Below the pieces are notes generated by a model that saw only the letters and a list, made by a program, of their open reading frames with translations, had not been told where the DNA came from and did no database searches. This document shows positions 34,529 to 44,639 of a DNA stretch of 64,000 nucleotides, one piece after another (positions within the stretch are counted from its first letter, which is position 1; every line of letters starts with the position of its first letter). This DNA comes from Limisphaerales bacterium (GTDB lineage Bacteria > Verrucomicrobiota > Verrucomicrobiia > Limisphaerales > UBA1096): contig SHAK01000002.1 in NCBI GenBank assembly GCA_004213515.1, positions 57,941 through 121,940 of the forward strand, in the 5' to 3' direction. The translations under genes and the position numbers were made by a program.

Positions 34529-36876
34529 GGTAACCAATGCCTCCTTCGCATCCACCATTCGGCAACCAATAATAATAAAGCGGCAGCAAACATCCACGGC
34601 ATATGCCACAATGAAGTTTGAAACGAATCCATTACAGGTGATTGTTTAGAAGGCAAATCCTGTGCCCAGTCTTTTAGCTCGCTAATCTTGAGAACACGAC
34701 CTCCGGTTCTGTTAGCTAAGTCCTTCATGAGAGCAATATTAGGCTGCAGGGAACGAAATTCATCCGCTGCAGGATTACTAGCCCAACCAGATTCAACATC
34801 ACCTATGAGTTTCCCATTCTCATCTCGAACGATTGCCTTTGCAACATACCCTCCTTCTTCACGTGGAATATAAATTGACTCAAAAATGCCAGTCTCGGTT
34901 GCTGCGGCTTCTACACTGAGATCAACCGCTTTTGATTCTTCACCCCAAGGCATAACAGTTAATTCAACATTGGCAAATCCAAGCGGTTTGAATTCCTCAT
35001 TCCGTGCACGCACAATTATTTTGCGCCCAAGCCCAGACACTCTCGAATCTGCAGCTGTAGTCAGTTCAATCCTCCGAGGCACATCAGATACCAACCATCG
35101 AATAATCTGCCTCCAAGCCCGAGGTAAATCATCGCGTTTTCCTTTGCCTGCCATTTGCCAACGCCACATGTCGCCAACTAACAATGCTGCAGATTTCCCA
35201 TAACCATATCGCTGAACTACTAAAGCTGGAGTTCGCTGCCCCCCCTCTCCTAATACTGAAGCCATAACGCTGGCCCCTGGCTTAATTCTGTCAACCTGAT
35301 TAAGAACTCGAAATTTTGGCATATCTTCTAGCCTATCTTTTTCATCAGCTTCAGTTTTTCGAAGCCTAACCCATTGACTCAACCAACCATCACGCTCAAG
35401 ACCAAATTCTAAATTATCCACTGGAGAAACAGCTCCATTGCGCTGCAAGTAAACTGGAAGCAATTCAGCAATCGGAGTATTCTCATATTTACCCTGAGAA
35501 AAAGATTCCTGCCCGCCTAACATCATAAAACCCGCCCCACGTTCAGAAACCGCACGGCGAATTAATTCACGCTGATGGGGCATGAAAAATGCTGACTCTA
35601 AATCATCTAGAATAATTGCATGGTATTTAAATAGATCACCAGCGTTTTTTGGAAACTCACCATCCTTTAACTCATCCTCATTCTTTACGTTAAGTCTTTT
35701 CATTATTGGCTTATCGTATCTACCTTCTTCCTCTTCATCCCCACGAAATCCTTTGAAAAGCGGATTACTAGTTTCCCCCTCACGACCTTTAAAGACAAAT
35801 TTGGGTTCCCTCTTGGCAATTCGAATTAAGCCAACCATGTCCACCTGAGGATCCTCATCTAGTGCTCGCTTTAAAAACTTATATTCCCAATTGGGACGAC
35901 CAGCTACATAAAGCACTCGAAACGGTTCCTTACGTCGCTCAACTGCAACAATTCGCTTATTGTTGGCCAAAGTCGCCTCCTCGCCAGCTGCTTGGCTATC
36001 TGCCGTTTCAGCTTGGGCAAGCTCAACAGTATAAAACGAAACCCCCAAAGCCTCAGGTTTAATCTCAAACTTAACCTTCATGCCTTGACCAGAGGAAGGA
36101 TATTGCCTGTCCAACTCATTGCCTTCGGAATCTAGCAATCGAGCGATAATTTTTTCAGCAGAAAATCCAGTAGCCGCCAATTTACAATGAATTGCCACAG
36201 GAGCATCTTCAAATGTTGAAGATGTTACTTGAATATCCGTAATGGCAATATCTTTTATTGACGATTGTTTACCCATTACCACAGGATAAATGGGAGGCAG
36301 TTGCCCGAGGCCATCATTTAAGCTTTCAATGTCGGTAGCATTCCCATCACTAAACAAAAGAATTCCAGCAAGAGGGCGACCACTGAACCGCTGACCGAGA
36401 TTGCGAGCAGATCCTACCATTGCAGAAGCACGCCCTTTGAAATCAAGGGAATCGAAATCACCAGTCGCACGCAACCGACTGTCAAAAGAGTAACGGCGAA
36501 CTTGAAAATTCTCATCAAGCGCTTCTTGCCAATCTCCCGGCTGCTGTTTCAAAACCGCAGCTAATTGATCTGAACGAGAGGTGGTACTCCCTGCGTCCCG
36601 TATTTCCATACCTTGACTATTATCAGCCAATACAGCGATAAAGTTGGCGCCAGGTTTGGCTTTTTTTTCCACCCATTGCGGCTCAAGGAGACAAAAACAG
36701 AGTAAAAGAACCCCCAAAGTCTTAAGTATAATTCCTATAAACTTGAGATGAATTGGTAATCTGGAACGTCTGTAACCCCAAAATGATACAAAGATCACTA
36801 GGACTGCAGCTACAGCTGCCACTGGAAACCAGTCGCGGCTCAAGAAAACAATGGTCTCAATCCCAAACATTATCAT
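34525..36876 (-). CDS. Membrane-anchored vWA/glutamine-amidotransferase-like protein
   Basis: A protein of about 783 residues. Two or three hydrophobic helices lie at the N-terminus (WFPVAAVAAVLVIFVSF, FIGIILKTLGVLLLCFCLL) and one at the C-terminus (MPWMFAAALLLLVAEWW). A vWA-like region (FIAVLADNSQGMEIRD, then GILLFSDGNATDI) and a class I amidotransferase-like region (HAIILDDLESAFFM, GAGFMMLGGQESFSQG) face the periplasm. This architecture recurs in PVC genomes next to BatA-like genes. The start is ambiguous: ATG at 36876 or 36870, or TTG at 36882. It lies 15-22 bases after the coiled-coil protein gene and overlaps the caspase-like gene by GTGA. Function unknown. Confidence 0.82.
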   Translation of the reverse strand: MIMFGIETIVFLSRDWFPVAAVAAVLVIFVSFWGYRRSRLPIHLKFIGIILKTLGVLLLCFCLLEPQWVEKKAKPGANFIAVLADNSQGMEIRDAGSTTSRSDQLAAVLKQQPGDWQEALDENFQVRRYSFDSRLRATGDFDSLDFKGRASAMVGSARNLGQRFSGRPLAGILLFSDGNATDIESLNDGLGQLPPIYPVVMGKQSSIKDIAITDIQVTSSTFEDAPVAIHCKLAATGFSAEKIIARLLDSEGNELDRQYPSSGQGMKVKFEIKPEALGVSFYTVELAQAETADSQAAGEEATLANNKRIVAVERRKEPFRVLYVAGRPNWEYKFLKRALDEDPQVDMVGLIRIAKREPKFVFKGREGETSNPLFKGFRGDEEEEGRYDKPIMKRLNVKNEDELKDGEFPKNAGDLFKYHAIILDDLESAFFMPHQRELIRRAVSERGAGFMMLGGQESFSQGKYENTPIAELLPVYLQRNGAVSPVDNLEFGLERDGWLSQWVRLRKTEADEKDRLEDMPKFRVLNQVDRIKPGASVMASVLGEGGQRTPALVVQRYGYGKSAALLVGDMWRWQMAGKGKRDDLPRAWRQIIRWLVSDVPRRIELTTAADSRVSGLGRKIIVRARNEEFKPLGFANVELTVMPWGEESKAVDLSVEAAATETGIFESIYIPREEGGYVAKAIVRDENGKLIGDVESGWASNPAADEFRSLQPNIALMKDLANRTGGRVLKISELKDWAQDLPSKQSPVMDSFQTSLWHMPWMFAAALLLLVAEWWMRRRHWLP

Positions 36877-36897
36877 TAACAAATGAAAGAGATATCT

Positions 36898-39800
36898 TTA
36901 GTTAGTTCCTTCATTCCTATTCTTTTGATTACGCCCACCAAGACGCTCGTAATATCGGCGAACCAGCTCAGAGTATTCTTCTGGAACTGGATCATGGTCA
37001 ACAGGAACCATTTCTCTCTTAGGCTGACGAAGTGTCAACTCTTGCTCAAGTCGTTTGTTGATCTCGGTCAGAGGTTTAAGAATTTGCATATCTACAAGGT
37101 CCCATTTTGGCGACTTTCCGTTCTCCTTATTTTCACGTCGTATGTCCCGGGCGCTCTGTCGCACCTCTGATAGTTCGTTACGAAGCTCAGGAATTTCAAT
37201 GACTTCTTCGACTTCTCGAAGTCGATCCTCCCATTCGCGAAAATCTAGGCCTGTCAAAGGACCGTCTAGATCAAAATTATCTAAATCACGAAAAAGATCA
37301 GAACCCTCACTGCCTCCGGCATTGCTAGAGTTTCCTCTTGGACGGTTTTCATTTCTTCTATTGGTATTTTGCCGCTGTCCACTCCTATCCTGAACTGTCT
37401 CAGGATTTTGCTGATCACGTCCACGACCTTGACCTCGAGAACCTTCACCCTCCTGTTGACCAGTTTCGCCTTCTTGAGGCTGCCGACCTTGTCCCTCTTC
37501 CTCCTGATCACGTCCACGACCTTGACCTTGAGAACCTTCACTCTCCTGTTGACCAGTTTCGCCTTCTTGAGGCTGCCGACCTTGCCCCTCTTCCTGCTGA
37601 TCACGTGAACGCTCCCCTCTTTCACCCTGCATATTTAAAGCGTTCTCCATTTCACGCTCAACTTGCTCACGCAAATCATCGAGCTGATCTGCTGCAAAGC
37701 GCATAGCGTCCTCATCATTGCCAATGATTTTTTCAGCCGCCTGTTCTACCGTATCTCGCAATTCAGAAATATTCTCAGTTAGCCCACGTTGAATATCAGA
37801 AGTTTCATCAGGCAGATTATTGCGCATTAACAATGATAGCTGATCAAGTGATTGCTCCATATTGTCCTGTTGTGCACGACGAATGCCATCGTACAGTTCC
37901 TGGGAAAGGAGCTTTTCAGAGTTCTCAGCTTCGCGAGATACTTGTTCCATCTGTTTTAATAAATCATCAAGCTGCCCCTTCTGCTGTTCAGTAATATCTA
38001 ATACATCCTTTAAATTACCCTCCTCACTTAATGAACGGAATGAATTCTGACGATCCTGTTCTATAGCCTTATTCAATTCATTCTGGTTGGAATCGAGTTC
38101 GCGAGCATCACGTCGCATCTCACGCATCGCCTCTGCAAATTCGTTAGCAGTTTGCTCCTTATAATCTTCCTCAACTTCTTCCAGGTTACGGCTAGCACGA
38201 GAACCAGAATTGGCTGCCTGCGACAAGTTCTGCTGCTCCAAGTTACGAGCTGTTTCATCCATCTGCTCACGGGCCTGTTCCAATTGTTGCTGAGACTCGG
38301 CTAGTTCATCATTTTGATTTCGCTCCATTCTCTGCTGCACCTCATCAAGATCATCAATAAGATTACGCTGTTCTTCTTGTAATCTCTTTAGCTCTCGCTC
38401 AATACGCTCGCGTTCCGCTTCTTCCTCGGAATCAAGAAGTGCAATCTGAAGCTCCTGAAGTCGTTCGTTAAGGTCAGATTGGCGGCGGGCAAGTTCCTTA
38501 AGTCGATTGAGAGTTTGCAACTGCTCTGCTCGCTCTCCCTGTTGCTGAGCCTGTTGCTGCTGACGTTCAGCCTTACTCTCGAGCTCATAATTGTTCCGAG
38601 AATCTTGCATATTAAGCTGATCCAACTGACGTTGAGCCCTATTACTGTTCCCTCTACCCTGCTGTTGTTGACGCTGTTGGCGAGCCTGTTGGCGAGAAAT
38701 TTGGAATTCATTTTCACGAAGCTTTTGCAAATGTTGAAGGGCGGTTTGCTCATTCAAAATTGCATCCGAAAGTGCCTTCGAAATCTCTTTTCCTTCAGCA
38801 TCTATAGCCGAAGCCAAATTTTCAGTCGCACCCCGCATAGCTTCATTAGCCTGATAGGCTTGCCCACCAGATTCCGAGTCCTGCAACATTGCAGAAGCCT
38901 GCTCAAGCAGGCTGAGCAATTCACTTTGGGAATCGAGTACTACCTGAATGTCCTCAGACATTTTTTTATCATCAGGCTTGCGGCGTTTGAGGTTCCATGT
39001 AGCACTAATTACTTCCTTTTGGTTATCAAGTAATCTGCTGATGGATTGCTGCTGCTCACCTCCCTCACCACCTTCTCCCTGTCGTTGTTCCTGCTCCTGT
39101 CGCAGTCCTTCAGTAGCCGAACGGTTTTGACGAAAAATCTCATCAAAAGGACGAACTGTAGCGAAGAATAAATCACTAAAATTTCGCCGTAATTCTCCTT
39201 CCTTATCTCTGTCATCCGCCCATAGAAAATAACTGACTACCTGCCCTTCTTCGACATCAAGTTCTTCCATTCGAATAATGTAAGAAACATCTAATTTATT
39301 GGTAGCTAACCCATCATATTGTGTTGCAATGTGTTTCGGCTGTTCACCCGCTAATTGATAACCGATACCTAACGCTTCAATCCCATAATCGTCACGAGCC
39401 TCACCCTGTAATCGCATTTCCTCTATAGCCGTCACTTCCGTATCTCCAGCAGGGGCTTTAAATTTGAGTGCTGGCGGAAGATTTTCCATTACGTTGAAAA
39501 CGTATTGGGATGGAAACTGATTCATGCGACCGTCTTGATCTTCTAAATGCAATTCATATCGAAATTCTCCAGTCTCATTAAAACCCCATAATAATTGATA
39601 TTTCATGTCATCATCCTCAGTTGCATTAAGCACAATGTCATCCCTGTCATTATCACGAGCCTTTAAAATCGCTGATTTAAGAGGTTTATTGAATTGAAAA
39701 TCAAACGTTAGCCCGGTCCCTTCGACTGCAGTAAGGCGTCGAGTGTTTTTAATTGTCTTATCTTCTCGACCTGTAAATTCAGGATAAACCAACTTTGCCT

Positions 39801-40608
39801 GAGAATTTTTAAGATTAGGGTATTCAAACACCATCATGCGATATAGATCAGTTTCAAGACCATCATACACAACATTGTACAAAGCATTAGATTGAACATT
39901 TGTGAGGCGATAGCTGTAAGTTGGATCGTCAAGACTCTGATTCATGGACATCCAGCGTTTGGGCCTACCTGGTTCCTGAACAACCAGTTTGACGTCGGAT
40001 TTAAAATCAGAAAATTCTGCTGAAATTATTAAGCTGGCACCTCGAACGATATTAGTATCTCCGGGTATTACTTCTACTCCGGCAAAAGCTATTCGAGCAT
40101 TTCCGTAACCTGAAGACTCATTTCTTTCAGCCAACTGCCAGAAAGCAAACAAAAAAACAGTTAAAGAAGCTCCATGAAAAACATGCGTCAATGCTAGTCT
40201 CCCATTAGACTCCATCTCCCAGCCTTGATCTCTACTAGCTTGAAGAGCCTCAGCAAGAACCCGCTGCTGCATATAGTCGAGCCTTTCGGGATCATTTTTC
40301 TCTAATTGTTCTGAAGCCGTTTCCAACAACTTGTTAAGTCCTGGATAATGCTGTTCGATCATCCTTACAATTTCATTCAATGTCAGCCAATCTACCATCC
40401 ACACCTTAACCAAAACAAGTGCAGCCAAAACAGCAGATGAAATTCCCAGTACTGGCCAAGCCAATGCCGGTGCTTCGGCAAGCATCAATACAATAGCCAC
40501 AATCGCGCAAATCGACCAACATATGGCCAAGCCAGAGTATAGTTTCCTGCGGCGATGTTGCTGCCGGTAGAAAGTTAGGTTTTCCTCCAGTGTTATTGGT
40601 TCATTCAT
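36898..40608 (-). CDS. DUF4175-like giant coiled-coil membrane protein
   Basis: A protein of about 1236 residues. Two TM helices lie near residues 28-70. A beta-rich middle of about 450 residues has Ig-like character. From about residue 500, a Gln/Glu/Arg-rich coiled coil extends for about 550 residues, ending in an RDQxEEGQGRQPQEGETGQQ repeat and a final helical region. The start is the ATG at 40608, which overlaps the BatA stop (ATGA); the open frame reaches 40698. The repeat occurs twice in tandem (31 residues, 93 bp each). The protein is a standard partner in PVC MoxR-DUF58-BatA operons; a scaffolding role in the envelope is inferred. Confidence 0.85.
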   Translation of the reverse strand: MNEPITLEENLTFYRQQHRRRKLYSGLAICWSICAIVAIVLMLAEAPALAWPVLGISSAVLAALVLVKVWMVDWLTLNEIVRMIEQHYPGLNKLLETASEQLEKNDPERLDYMQQRVLAEALQASRDQGWEMESNGRLALTHVFHGASLTVFLFAFWQLAERNESSGYGNARIAFAGVEVIPGDTNIVRGASLIISAEFSDFKSDVKLVVQEPGRPKRWMSMNQSLDDPTYSYRLTNVQSNALYNVVYDGLETDLYRMMVFEYPNLKNSQAKLVYPEFTGREDKTIKNTRRLTAVEGTGLTFDFQFNKPLKSAILKARDNDRDDIVLNATEDDDMKYQLLWGFNETGEFRYELHLEDQDGRMNQFPSQYVFNVMENLPPALKFKAPAGDTEVTAIEEMRLQGEARDDYGIEALGIGYQLAGEQPKHIATQYDGLATNKLDVSYIIRMEELDVEEGQVVSYFLWADDRDKEGELRRNFSDLFFATVRPFDEIFRQNRSATEGLRQEQEQRQGEGGEGGEQQQSISRLLDNQKEVISATWNLKRRKPDDKKMSEDIQVVLDSQSELLSLLEQASAMLQDSESGGQAYQANEAMRGATENLASAIDAEGKEISKALSDAILNEQTALQHLQKLRENEFQISRQQARQQRQQQQGRGNSNRAQRQLDQLNMQDSRNNYELESKAERQQQQAQQQGERAEQLQTLNRLKELARRQSDLNERLQELQIALLDSEEEAERERIERELKRLQEEQRNLIDDLDEVQQRMERNQNDELAESQQQLEQAREQMDETARNLEQQNLSQAANSGSRASRNLEEVEEDYKEQTANEFAEAMREMRRDARELDSNQNELNKAIEQDRQNSFRSLSEEGNLKDVLDITEQQKGQLDDLLKQMEQVSREAENSEKLLSQELYDGIRRAQQDNMEQSLDQLSLLMRNNLPDETSDIQRGLTENISELRDTVEQAAEKIIGNDEDAMRFAADQLDDLREQVEREMENALNMQGERGERSRDQQEEGQGRQPQEGETGQQESEGSQGQGRGRDQEEEGQGRQPQEGETGQQEGEGSRGQGRGRDQQNPETVQDRSGQRQNTNRRNENRPRGNSSNAGGSEGSDLFRDLDNFDLDGPLTGLDFREWEDRLREVEEVIEIPELRNELSEVRQSARDIRRENKENGKSPKWDLVDMQILKPLTEINKRLEQELTLRQPKREMVPVDHDPVPEEYSELVRRYYERLGGRNQKNRNEGTN
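37411..37600 (-). repeat. 93-bp tandem duplication inside the coiled-coil gene
   Basis: The word ctgatcacgt recurs at 37411, 37504 and 37597, exactly 93 bases apart, framing two near-identical copies that encode 31 residues each (RDQxEEGQGRQPQEGETGQQ...GQGRG). The copies differ by only a few substitutions, so the duplication is recent or kept uniform by recombination. The third occurrence marks the start of the next, diverged unit. Confidence 0.9.
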
Positions 40609-42686
40609 GATGCTGTGATAAGTTCTCCTGCCCGACTGCCTTTTGCAGCCAGAAAAGTTTCTATAATGACAAACAAAAGCATAGCCGCCAAGGCCCATTG
40701 CCAGTATTCGTGACGTTGCGCCTCAGTCTTTTCTTTTGCAACTGACGACGCAAGCTGCTCTGGGGTTGCTGCCAGATCGTTCATTGGTAGCCCTAGCTTT
40801 TGAAATTGGTCCATTGGAATAGGCTCGGTGCGACTTTCAGATGGTAAGATATTTACTGCAAATATATCTGACCAATCAGTTCCCATAACTTTATATAATC
40901 CTGGTTTATCTGGCAAAAAAACATCCCCTACTTTAATAGAAGCGTCCTCTTTTCCTGGAGGGATAATTGAAATGCTGCCAGCCACATTGCCATTATTAAA
41001 TTTAGATATTTTGATCTGATCACCAACGAAAAACTGACGAGACTGGGTTTTAGACTCTAGGACGGGTTGCAGGACAGAATAAAGCAACGGTATGAACTTA
41101 GTAGATAAAGCCAGTTGGCTATCCGTCGGCCTCCAACCTGAAGTCATTACTATCAAACGACCTTTCTCACGAGAAGCAAGCAACCAAGCAGGCGGACCGG
41201 TATCAAATTGTGCTAACACCTGAACACCTTCCTTAGGCAGATTTTGAAGTTCACGATAATTCCAAAAATGCAAATTAGTGAAATCACTATAACGAGAATC
41301 ACGGAAAACCGACAAAATTGGGTGATCCAGTTTGAGAGATTGCAAAAGCCCATAATCCTTTGATTTCACATCATCAATAACCAAATTTGGGGCATCAAGC
41401 CACTGCTTGATATTACTGGTTTGTTTTTCAGAATGAACAATCACAAGTGCAGTGCTCCCTAATCTCACAGCCTTGTCGAGTGACGCGGATAATTTCTCAT
41501 TCAATGTGTCTCCCACCACATACAAGTCTGCTTCTGGCAACGAAGCTGTCGATTGCCCACTGATAAATTGCACATCAAAATTTAATGCACTCGTTTTCTG
41601 GAATGCGCTTTTCAAATAAAATAGCGATCCCTCCGCATCATCAGGTTTGTCTTCTCCAATATAAACAAGACGAACACTTTGCTGCTTCTCTTGAGCGATA
41701 TAAAAAATATTATCAAAATCTGAAACATCTCCACGAAGGGAAAGCTGATTAATGGATTGCTCCAACCATTCATTCGGAAACTCAATTACCCTACTTCTTC
41801 CTGGAGGCACATGAACTTTTTGACTTAGCGTTTTATTGCTATCTGAAATCTGGGCAACAAAATCGAACTCGTCAGTTGATGAATTTGAAGAGTTGCTAAC
41901 CCTAAAAGATGGTACTGACTCAGTCACAGCCCAAAGAGATCGAGCAGCCACTTGCTCAACACCACAGTTTCCTTGGTCATCCTCACCGATTTGATCAAAA
42001 GATACCTTTATTCCAGTCGGCCATTCGTAACCTTGAACATCTCCTAAACGAGAACCTTTTTGGATATCACTAATGACAAGTATGTCATGCATTACCAAAG
42101 GCTGTTCATCAGGATTAGCCTCATATTCCTGAATCGCTTCCCCAGCAAAAACAAGAGCTTGTCCAAGGTTACTACCACCAAAACTCGGTTTATCTAGTCG
42201 TTCAAGTAGTTGCTTAACTTCTCCCTCTGATGCACTACCTTGCCAAGAAGTAACATCTATCAAAAGGTCAGCCTTATTGTCAAAAGCATATAATGCAAAG
42301 TGATCACCAGGACTCAGTTGTTCAATAGCAGTCAACACATTACCTTTGGCTTGTATCCAAAGATCACCACGTTGCATGCTAGCACTTCGATCAAGAAGGA
42401 CCGTCAACCATTGACGATCACGTTTTCCAGTTGCTTCAGGGTCATCAACCGTAACAAACGGTCTCGCAAATACGAAAACCAGCAATAAAAGGGCAAGACA
42501 ACGTAATAACAAAAGAAGCAAATGGGTTGGCCGCCTCTTGCGATCAACAGGAGGCTTGGTCTTATCAAGAAACATCAGACTACCAAACACCTGTTTGTTC
42601 TTCGGTCTGTCATGCAATAAGTGCAAGATAATTGGAATAGCCAATCCTATTGCTCCAATTAAATAAAGAGGTGTTAGAAAACTCAT
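40605..42686 (-). CDS. BatA-type vWA membrane protein
   Basis: A 693-residue BatA-like protein. The N-terminal anchor is MSFLTPLYLIGAIGLAIPIILHLL, followed by a second TM (LLLLLLRCLALLLLVFVFA). The vWA domain begins at VLLDRSASMQRGDLW, an intact MIDAS DxSxS. A long beta-rich region (about 280-650) follows, and a final TM ends the protein (YWQWALAAMLLFVIIETFLA). It overlaps DUF58 upstream and the DUF4175-like gene downstream by ATGA. By family knowledge such proteins act with MoxR ATPases in envelope complexes. Confidence 0.9.
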   Translation of the reverse strand: MSFLTPLYLIGAIGLAIPIILHLLHDRPKNKQVFGSLMFLDKTKPPVDRKRRPTHLLLLLLRCLALLLLVFVFARPFVTVDDPEATGKRDRQWLTVLLDRSASMQRGDLWIQAKGNVLTAIEQLSPGDHFALYAFDNKADLLIDVTSWQGSASEGEVKQLLERLDKPSFGGSNLGQALVFAGEAIQEYEANPDEQPLVMHDILVISDIQKGSRLGDVQGYEWPTGIKVSFDQIGEDDQGNCGVEQVAARSLWAVTESVPSFRVSNSSNSSTDEFDFVAQISDSNKTLSQKVHVPPGRSRVIEFPNEWLEQSINQLSLRGDVSDFDNIFYIAQEKQQSVRLVYIGEDKPDDAEGSLFYLKSAFQKTSALNFDVQFISGQSTASLPEADLYVVGDTLNEKLSASLDKAVRLGSTALVIVHSEKQTSNIKQWLDAPNLVIDDVKSKDYGLLQSLKLDHPILSVFRDSRYSDFTNLHFWNYRELQNLPKEGVQVLAQFDTGPPAWLLASREKGRLIVMTSGWRPTDSQLALSTKFIPLLYSVLQPVLESKTQSRQFFVGDQIKISKFNNGNVAGSISIIPPGKEDASIKVGDVFLPDKPGLYKVMGTDWSDIFAVNILPSESRTEPIPMDQFQKLGLPMNDLAATPEQLASSVAKEKTEAQRHEYWQWALAAMLLFVIIETFLAAKGSRAGELITAS

Positions 42687-43630
42687 GCAGCAGTCCTTCC
42701 GGTTGATCTTCGCTGCCTAACTACGGCTCTGGCGGGCTGTTGTTGAAGAAAACGTAATAAAACAAGCTCCATAGGCTCCGTAGTGGTCACTCGAAATGAA
42801 GTAATACCTTGAGCACTAAAAGTATCATCAAGTGCAGCATTGTGAGCTTTGATTTTCTCTAAATAAGATTCGCGGGCTAAGCTAGGATCGAGAATCAGAC
42901 TTCGACCGCTTTCCATATCTTCAAAAATCGCAGCGTCTTCAAAATCAAAATTAAGCTCACGCTGATCCAACACTTGAACAACTCGTACATCGTGCCCGGC
43001 TGCAGTAAACAAATTTAAGCTTTTCTCTAGATCTGCAATCGGAGTTAGAAAATCAGACACTAAAACGATCATACCCCGCTTGCCAACAAGAGATGCCAAT
43101 TTATTCAATGCTTGGCACAAGTCAGTCACCTGACCAACTGGTTGCGTCTCCAGCCGGCCTAAAATAGTATTTAGCTGATCCTGTCGGTAACGAGGAGGAA
43201 TAAATTCTCGAACATCACGATCAAACGTTGCCAATCCAACAGCATCTCTTTGCTGCAATAAAAACCAAGTTAAAGATGCAGCAAGGGTTCGGCCATAATC
43301 GCTCTTTTTAACACCGGAATCATCGCCGCCAAACTCCATAGATTTAGAAAAATCAACCATGAATGTGCAGCGTAAATTGGTTTCATCTTCAAACTTTTTA
43401 ATAAATTCACGATCGTTTCGAGCCATCACTTTCCAGTCTAAAAAACGAACATCGTCACCTTGTGAATACTGACGATACTCCGTAAACTCGGTGGAGAATC
43501 CATTTCGAGGACTACGATGCAGTCCACTCATAAACCCTTCAACAACAGCACGCGCTCGAAGCGAAAGGCTTTTGATTTCCATCAAGGCCCTTGGATCCAG
43601 GAAACGGTGTGTTGTATTTGGTCGACTCAC
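42683..43630 (-). CDS. DUF58 protein (vWA-like)
   Basis: A 315-residue cytosolic DUF58 protein. The hallmark is YSQGDDVRFLDWKVMARNDREFIKKF, followed by a vWA-like domain beginning TFMVDFSKSMEFG. The start is a GTG overlapping the moxR stop (GTGA). DUF58 proteins almost always lie directly downstream of a MoxR ATPase and are thought to bridge it to the membrane vWA proteins, as the neighbours here suggest. Confidence 0.94.
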   Translation of the reverse strand: MSRPNTTHRFLDPRALMEIKSLSLRARAVVEGFMSGLHRSPRNGFSTEFTEYRQYSQGDDVRFLDWKVMARNDREFIKKFEDETNLRCTFMVDFSKSMEFGGDDSGVKKSDYGRTLAASLTWFLLQQRDAVGLATFDRDVREFIPPRYRQDQLNTILGRLETQPVGQVTDLCQALNKLASLVGKRGMIVLVSDFLTPIADLEKSLNLFTAAGHDVRVVQVLDQRELNFDFEDAAIFEDMESGRSLILDPSLARESYLEKIKAHNAALDDTFSAQGITSFRVTTTEPMELVLLRFLQQQPARAVVRQRRSTGRTAA

Positions 43631-44637
43631 GGAACAGGAATAGTTTCAATAATTTTACGAATCACTTGAGCAGTATCAACACCTTCTGCTTCAGCTTTAA
43701 AATTTGTCAAAATACGATGACGCAAAACCGGTACTGCGAGAGCTTTAATATCATCCGGAGTTACATGTGAACGCCCTTGCAGTAAAACTCGCGCCTTTGC
43801 ACAAATGGTTAGCGCCTGACCAGCCCGAAGCCCAGCACCCCAATTGATCCATTCGTTGACAAAGTCTGGTGTTCCTGGCTGATTAGGCCTTGAACTAGCC
43901 GCAATCCTCACAGCATATCTTATTACAGAGTCAGCTACTGGGACTTTTCTAACAACATTTTGTATTCGCATTACGTCCTCAGCATTAAAGATAGGACTAG
44001 TCTTATAATCAGTACGTCTAGTTGTTTCACTTACAACCTTAACTTCATCCTCTTCCGAGAGATAATCAACAAAAACGTTGAGTAAAAAACGATCTAATTG
44101 TGCTTCAGGCAACGGATAAGTCCCCTCCATTTCGATTGGGTTTTGCGTTGCCAAAACAAAGAAAGGCTTAGGCAATTCACGACTGGATCCTCCAACTGAA
44201 ACCTGTTTCTCCTGCATAGCTTCAAGCAATGCAGCCTGAGTTTTTGGTGGAGTACGGTTAATTTCATCTGCCAACAAGACATTTGTAAATACCGGCCCCT
44301 TGACGAAGCGCAACTCTCGCCCATGTTCACCATCGGTAAGAATTTCTGTTCCTGTAATATCTGCAGGCATAAGATCAGGAGTAAACTGAATGCGATTAAA
44401 GTCTAAATCAAAAATCCCGGAAATGGCACGAACCATAAGTGTCTTTGCGAGGCCAGGCACACCGGTAATAAGGCAGTTACCACCAGCAAACAAAGTGATA
44501 AGTATTTCCTCAACCGCCGACTTCTGACCAATTATTACTCGGCCTAGTTCTTTTTCTATTTTTTCACGGCCAGCAACTAGTTGTTCGACAGCCTGCCGAT
44601 CTTGTTCGTGTGTATTATCTGTTGTTTCGTTGTCCAT
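43627..44637 (-). CDS. MoxR-family AAA+ ATPase
   Basis: A 336-residue AAA+ ATPase of the MoxR family, a chaperone that activates metal- or protein-containing complexes. Walker A is TGVPGLAKTLMVRA, Walker B VLLADEINRTPPKTQAALLEAMQE, sensor 1 FVLATQNPIEMEGTYPLPEAQLDRF. It starts two bases after the DUF4159 stop and is followed by DUF58 with GTGA overlap, the classical MoxR-DUF58 order. No N-terminal signal is present. Confidence 0.96.
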   Translation of the reverse strand: MDNETTDNTHEQDRQAVEQLVAGREKIEKELGRVIIGQKSAVEEILITLFAGGNCLITGVPGLAKTLMVRAISGIFDLDFNRIQFTPDLMPADITGTEILTDGEHGRELRFVKGPVFTNVLLADEINRTPPKTQAALLEAMQEKQVSVGGSSRELPKPFFVLATQNPIEMEGTYPLPEAQLDRFLLNVFVDYLSEEDEVKVVSETTRRTDYKTSPIFNAEDVMRIQNVVRKVPVADSVIRYAVRIAASSRPNQPGTPDFVNEWINWGAGLRAGQALTICAKARVLLQGRSHVTPDDIKALAVPVLRHRILTNFKAEAEGVDTAQVIRKIIETIPVP

Positions 44638-44639
44638 TG

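Noticed and set aside
37411..37600. Regular spacing suggesting a CRISPR array
   Set aside because: The 93-bp units are adjacent without spacers, lie within an open frame and encode repeated peptide.
38479..39033. A 184-codon open frame opposite the coiled-coil gene
   Set aside because: It is a Leu-rich shadow of the Gln/Glu-rich coiled coil on the other strand, with no family motif and no start signal. The minus-strand gene is well supported there.
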